From: Prochlorococcus marinus str. MIT 9314
GTDB lineage: Bacteria > Cyanobacteriota > Cyanobacteriia > PCC-6307 > Cyanobiaceae
Assembly (NCBI RefSeq): GCF_000760035.1
Contig: NZ_JNAO01000013.1
Coordinates: 329,050-393,049, forward strand
Direction: 5' to 3'
DNA length: 64,000 bases
The notes beneath the pieces were generated by a model that made no database searches, was not told where the DNA came from, and saw nothing but the letters and a program-made list of their open reading frames with translations. Position numbers and translations under genes: made by a program. The first letter of the stretch is position 1. Each line of letters starts with the position of its first letter. Below are positions 61,297-64,000 of the stretch, piece by piece.

Positions 61297-61614
61297 TTAG
61301 TTAGTTATTTTTTTTATTTTTTCTAAATTCCATTTATCAAATATTAATTTCATTTCTCTTTCGTAGTACCTTACTTTCTTTGCGAAAGGTAGTTCTTGAA
61401 TAATTATCCCAAAGGGGAATTTAAAAAAAGAAGAAACATAAACAATATAAAACTCGACAAAAGATGGTTTTTTTGGAAGCGGTAAATCTTTTACATATGC
61501 CCAATCAATGCAAGATTTTAGTTGCTTATCACTAGCGATAATATTTCTTTTACAACTCCACCAAGAGAATAGATAAATGCAAATAAAAATCGGTAACGGA
61601 AGCAGTCGCAACAT
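61297..61614 (-). CDS. Membrane-anchored hypothetical protein
   Basis: 105 residues: an N-terminal hydrophobic segment (MLRLLPLPIFICIYLFSWWS), then a mixed part with a second hydrophobic stretch (FVEFYIVYVSSFFKFPFGII) and a Lys-rich end. Starts 1 base after the stop of the 37-residue gene. Not recognised. Confidence 0.55.
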   Translation of the reverse strand: MLRLLPLPIFICIYLFSWWSCKRNIIASDKQLKSCIDWAYVKDLPLPKKPSFVEFYIVYVSSFFKFPFGIIIQELPFAKKVRYYEREMKLIFDKWNLEKIKKITN

Positions 61615-61615
61615 T

Positions 61616-61729
61616 TTACTTAGTTATATCTAATAAAAATATATAAATCCCCAACAATACTGCTGTAGCTAAACCTACACCAAAAACTAAATTTGGTTGA
61701 TTATTCCAAAGATTAGTTAAAAATTCCAT
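61616..61729 (-). CDS. Small single-span membrane protein, 37 residues
   Basis: MEFLTNLWNNQPNLVFGVGL, then a membrane helix (ATAVLLGIYIFLL) and DITK. Shares FL-x-x-LW-x-N and GVG with the 51-residue protein at 60950. First gene of a two-gene transcript with the 105-residue gene. Confidence 0.55.
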   Translation of the reverse strand: MEFLTNLWNNQPNLVFGVGLATAVLLGIYIFLLDITK

Positions 61730-61913
61730 AGAAAAATTATAGGAAATTAACTTCTTTATCAGTCATATTTATTATTTGAATCTAAGAATATCTACTAACA
61801 ACCAAGAAAAGACATACATATGACATCAAACTGACATCAAGAGAGTGATGTCAATAATTACCCAATATAAAAAGATAGGCTGGAAAACCTTTCTATCAAT
61901 TGGATTCTAAGAG

Positions 61914-61959
61914 TCGATGCGGCAGGATTCGAACCTGCGACTTAGTGCTCCCAATGCAC
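61914..61959 (-). repeat. Partial tRNA-Pro, 3' half, copy B (probable att scar)
   Basis: Minus-strand sense: anticodon stem AGTGC/GCACT reads from GTGCATTGGGAGCACTAAGT (anticodon TGG kept), then T arm with TTCGAAT, but the acceptor end is decayed (GCATCGA instead of GCCCCGA). No D arm, so not functional. Confidence 0.85.
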
Positions 61960-62053
61960 TTGTATGTAAAAATGAGAAAAACTTAAGAATTTTGACTGTG
62001 ACAAGAGTTATCTATTGTGTTGGAACGTATTTGAATCTCAAAATCATGCCTTG

Positions 62054-62061
62054 CGATCGCA
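62054..62061. repeat. HIP1-like octamer
   Basis: GCGATCGC inside the longer palindrome TTGCGATCGCAA. HIP1 sites are abundant in many cyanobacteria but rare in AT-rich Prochlorococcus, so this copy may mark imported DNA. Confidence 0.6.
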
Positions 62062-62084
62062 AGAAATAGCATGAGATCTTCACC

Positions 62085-62554
62085 TAGCGCCCCCTCTAGC
62101 CCCCTTTTGCAATTTAATAGTTATTTTAAGCAGCATCATATTCTTCATCTTCAAGCTCTCTCATAAATCTTTTATCTAATAAGTAATTGTCTATAAGCTC
62201 TGCTGCCATCACTATCTCAGCAGGATTTTTAGATAGTTCTTGTGGATCTTTGTCTAATAAGTAATTGTCTATAAGCTCAAGATTATACTCGTTTTCTTTA
62301 ATTGGTTTCTCGCTTTCTAATAGCTTTCTTATTTGTGTAAATACAAGCTCTTGATCGTATCCACTTTCTCTAATTTCTTTCAACATTTCGTCTGGAATTT
62401 CCATAATCGTCAACCCCTATGTGAAAGTTTTTTAGAGCAAATTAGAGCCTATATACTCATACTTACGAAGAAATAAGAAAAAAGCAAGAAAAGAACAAGG
62501 CACTAGATAAGTAAGTGACTATCGCATGAACTGTTTACTAGCGCCCCCTCTAGC
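62085..62554 (+). repeat. 17-base direct repeats flanking the 95-residue gene
   Basis: CTAGCGCCCCCTCTAGC occurs at 62085-62101 and 62538-62554, with similarity continuing about 13 bases ((C/G)CC(C/G)CTTT(T/C)GCAA). The repeats are GC-rich in AT-rich surroundings and enclose one gene, like the ends of a small cassette. Confidence 0.75.
62126..62413 (-). CDS. Small acidic protein with internal tandem duplication
   Basis: 95 residues, acidic (MTIMEIPDEMLKEIRESGYD). The segment ELIDNYLLDK appears twice, 26 residues apart (about 46-55 and 72-81), because 26 bases are repeated exactly at 62175-62200 and 62253-62278. Soluble, helical; function unknown. It is the only gene between the two 17-base direct repeats and between tRNA-Pro copies B and C. 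Confidence 0.6.
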   Translation of the reverse strand: MTIMEIPDEMLKEIRESGYDQELVFTQIRKLLESEKPIKENEYNLELIDNYLLDKDPQELSKNPAEIVMAAELIDNYLLDKRFMRELEDEEYDAA

Positions 62555-62763
62555 GCCGCTTTCGCAAAATGAGACAAGCTATATTATTTCTAGTCCGTTG
62601 GTATGACTGATCGGGGCGACAGGATTAGAACCTGCGACCTAGTGCTCCCAAAGCACTTAACAACCCTAGTATGGCACTATGTCTACAAGCCATGATTAAA
62701 TAAATTTATCTCTTGCCCAAGTTATTTCTTTAAAATTGACAATTATTGTTGGCTATTTGTTGG
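62414..62763. other. 350-base intergenic region with repeat and tRNA-Pro fragment
   Basis: No gene seen. Holds the second 17-base repeat, tRNA-Pro copy C (62611-62656) and, at about 62743-62764, a tandem TTGTTGGC motif repeated near 63365. Confidence 0.6.
62611..62656 (-). repeat. Partial tRNA-Pro, 3' half, copy C (best preserved att scar)
   Basis: Minus-strand sense: anticodon stem AGTGC/GCACT with loop TTTGGGA (anticodon TGG), variable loop TAGG, T arm CAGG-TTCTAAT-CCTG and the intact acceptor end GTCGCCCCGA. Homology stops 5' of the anticodon stem, so the D arm and 5' acceptor are missing. Confidence 0.88.
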
Positions 62764-63386
62764 CTAATTACATCTGGGTTTATTCTTCCAAACTGGTGAA
62801 TCACAGTTTATAGTAACTGCTCCTTGTTGAACATATTTTTTAATTTTCTTGCTCTCAATTGTCTTAATTACTTTTGTCGCCCATTCAGGTTGATATTCAT
62901 TTTTCGTATAACCCTCAACACCAGTTAAGTAGCATAAATTATCTGCCAAGGGATAACCAATGCTATCTGGTGTAATTTTATAAGTACTTGTCGCAGGGAA
63001 AAGACCTCTCCCTGTTTTTGCAGTTATTTTCATTTTGAATTTCTTGCAGTCAACTTGAACCTTTCCAGTCCAACTCATAACGTAATATCCATCTGATTGT
63101 TCATTTTCTCCTTGTCTTCTTGTTATCCCAACAGTGATTTTGGAACCAAGTGCTTTAGCATCTAGAGTATTTATCTGAACCTTCCCAGAGCCGGTATTCT
63201 CTATCTCCATCCAAGCGTCTTTGTCTTCCGGGATTCCAGCTTTAGATTTATTTGCAAAAGAAATAAATAATAAAAAAACAATCAAAAGTTGCTTCATTAC
63301 AAATAATGGATTTTCAATAATATTAATTGAAACTTATAATTTGTCCTTGTTTTAAGAAGGTATTTGTTGTCTATTTGTTGGCCACT
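62743..63386 (+). repeat. TTGTTGGCTATTTGTTGGC repeat pair
   Basis: TTGTTGGCTATTTGTTGGCT lies near 62743-62764 and a one-mismatch copy (TTGTTGTCTATTTGTTGGCC) near 63364-63384. The second directly precedes an ATG that opens a possible integrase remnant; the first is 90 bases beyond tRNA-Pro copy C. Confidence 0.6.
62764..63297 (-). CDS. Secreted hypothetical protein
   Basis: 177 residues: signal peptide MKQLLIVFLLFISFANKSKA, then a beta-rich mature part (QINTLDAKALGSKITVGITR, GYYVMSWTGKVQVDCKKFKM) with cysteines in VDCKK, NLCYL, TINCDS and PRCN, probably two periplasmic disulfides. I do not recognise the family. Its last codons lie in the TTGTTGGC repeat. Confidence 0.65.
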   Translation of the reverse strand: MKQLLIVFLLFISFANKSKAGIPEDKDAWMEIENTGSGKVQINTLDAKALGSKITVGITRRQGENEQSDGYYVMSWTGKVQVDCKKFKMKITAKTGRGLFPATSTYKITPDSIGYPLADNLCYLTGVEGYTKNEYQPEWATKVIKTIESKKIKKYVQQGAVTINCDSPVWKNKPRCN

Positions 63387-63452
63387 ATGAGCCAACAAGT
63401 TAAAGCAATAAAAAAGCTGAATGCCAAAATTAAAAATGAAAGGTTTTCATAA
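63387..63452 (+). pseudogene. Possible N-terminal remnant of a tyrosine integrase
   Basis: A 21-codon ORF, MSQQVKAIKKLNAKIKNERF plus Ser, with the basic helical look of the N-terminus of picocyanobacterial tRNA-targeting integrases. It ends at a TAA and no integrase catalytic motifs follow. The position in a tRNA-Pro scar cluster supports the reading, but the similarity is from memory and weak. Confidence 0.35.
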
Positions 63453-63487
63453 AGGTATTTAATATCTACAAATCATTAACGCAGAAA

Positions 63488-63646
63488 TTGATAAAAATCC
63501 TTCGCAATATAAAAAAAAGAGCTTTATTAAATATTTTTGGGCCGGATAAAAAATCAAGACAATATTTAAAATTATTCTTAGAAATATTCGATGAGTGGGC
63601 ATTTAATAGAGAACGAAATTTCGTTAAAAGAAATATACAAAAATAA
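63488..63646 (+). CDS. Possible small basic protein, 52 residues
   Basis: TTG start; KILRNIKKRALLNIFGPDKK, then QYLKLFLEIFDEWAFNRERN and a basic end. It could be a real peptide or part of a decayed gene downstream of the integrase remnant. Confidence 0.35.
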   Translation: MIKILRNIKKRALLNIFGPDKKSRQYLKLFLEIFDEWAFNRERNFVKRNIQK

Positions 63647-63680
63647 GTAAAGTTTTAAATAAAACCAATTGAAAATTAAA

Positions 63681-63707
63681 CAAAAAAAAGCCCCCAAAAA
63701 GGGGGCT
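63681..63707 (-). terminator. Rho-independent terminator of psbA
   Basis: On the minus strand AAGCCCCC, loop of five T, GGGGGCTT and a further run of T. A second hairpin, TAAGTTTAA / TTAAACTTA, lies between it and the psbA stop (63711-63733). Confidence 0.92.
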
Positions 63708-63729
63708 TGTAAGTTTAAGAACTTTAAAC

Positions 63730-64000
63730 TTAACCGATAGCTGGAGCTGAAAGAGCTACTGTTGTAGACTCAGCTGCTGCTAGATCAAGTGGGAAGTTGT
63801 GAGCGTTACGCTCGTGCATTACTTCCATACCTAGGTTAGCTCTGTTAAGAACGTCACCCCATGTAGGAACAATCTTACCGTTTGCATCAACAACTGACTG
63901 GTTGAAGTTGAAACCGTTAAGGTTGAATGCCATTGTGCAGATACCCATTGAAGTTAACCATACACAAACAACTGGGAATACAGCTAGGAAGAAGTGAAGA
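63730..64000 (-). CDS. psbA: Photosystem II D1 protein, C-terminal part (5' end outside window)
   Basis: About 90 residues are visible. [20 protein letters not shown] is the last transmembrane helix and lumenal turn. The Mn4CaO5 ligands are present in [14 protein letters not shown] (His332, Glu333, His337, Asp342 and the terminal carboxylate of Ala344 in standard numbering). The 15-residue extension after DLA is removed by CtpA. The gene continues beyond base 64000. It borders the tRNA-Pro scar region. Confidence 0.98.
   Translation of the reverse strand, partial: LHFFLAVFPVVCVWLTSMGICTMAFNLNGFNFNQSVVDANGKIVPTWGDVLNRANLGMEVMHERNAHNFPLDLAAAESTTVALSAPAIG

Larger units (their letters stand above)
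61730..62125. other. 396-base intergenic region with a tRNA-Pro fragment and repeats
   Basis: No gene seen. Contains tRNA-Pro copy B (61914-61959), a GCGATCGC palindrome (62054-62061) and the first of two CTAGCGCCCCCTCTAGC repeats (62085-62101). Confidence 0.6.

Noticed and set aside
59716..62656. Reading the tRNA-Pro segments as functional tRNA genes
   Set aside because: All three lack the D arm and 5' acceptor strand, and two have damaged stems.
1..64000. CRISPR array, intact integrase, transposase or prophage structural genes
   Set aside because: I looked for regularly spaced repeats and for transposase/integrase catalytic motifs and saw none; only scars and one possible N-terminal remnant are present.

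Overview
The window reads as a chromosomal segment of a marine Prochlorococcus, most likely a high-light-adapted strain. Direct evidence: the DNA is strongly AT-rich; the antenna gene is a Pcb chlorophyll a/b-binding protein with no phycobilisome genes in view; photosystem II genes (psbA, psbC, psbD), petM, ycf4 and ycf39 are present; there are five genes for high-light-inducible (Hli) proteins; and many small proteins belong to families seen mainly in picocyanobacteria (DUF1651, DUF3303, DUF3764, DUF2839, DUF3721). The strain assignment is inference.

Region 1 (1-35.7 kb) is conserved core. It holds pcb, a DUF3386 protein, a MIF-like tautomerase, glyQ and a major porin. Next comes an iron locus, where a PKHD-type oxygenase is divergent from a FutA/IdiA iron-binding protein, then tRNA-Ser(CGA), cobyric acid synthase (cobQ) with an overlapping small ferredoxin, and maf. 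The psbD-psbC overlap follows, then ycf4, a cyclophilin, ilvN, petM, ycf39, infA, the NTRC thioredoxin reductase fusion, the three-gene proton-translocating transhydrogenase (pntAA-pntAB-pntB), dxr, cysS, polA, a membrane fusion protein and ychF.

Region 2 (35.7-57.6 kb) is a flexible zone of very small genes, many of them single-membrane-span proteins or peptides under 60 residues. Three Hli genes sit in a four-gene minus-strand operon opposite a fourth Hli gene; a fifth lies at 57 kb. Other recognisable genes are a glutamine amidotransferase, a cupin, SelO, an NSS-family transporter, a SRAP-domain DNA-protein crosslink sensor and an RluF-like pseudouridine synthase. A seven-gene operon (49.4-51.4 kb) combines DUF411, MauE-like, DUF3721 and PepSY-TM-like proteins with overlapping peptide genes and looks like a metal or thiol-redox module. 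A possible glutamine-sensing RNA precedes a 56-residue protein at 48 kb, and a plus-strand structured RNA or attenuator lies at 52.7-52.8 kb.

Region 3 (57.6-64 kb) carries a TPR/GT41 glycosyltransferase, then three decayed copies of the 3' half of tRNA-Pro (59.7, 61.9 and 62.6 kb), all in the same orientation. They are interspersed with small cargo genes, direct repeats and what may be the first 21 codons of a lost integrase. This looks like a graveyard of tRNA-targeted integrative elements next to psbA, which is cut by the window end.

The strongest candidates for something not yet described are the tRNA-Pro scar array with its cassettes, the DUF411/MauE/peptide operon, and two genes whose start codon directly abuts the U-tract of an intrinsic-terminator-like hairpin (52635 and 60375).
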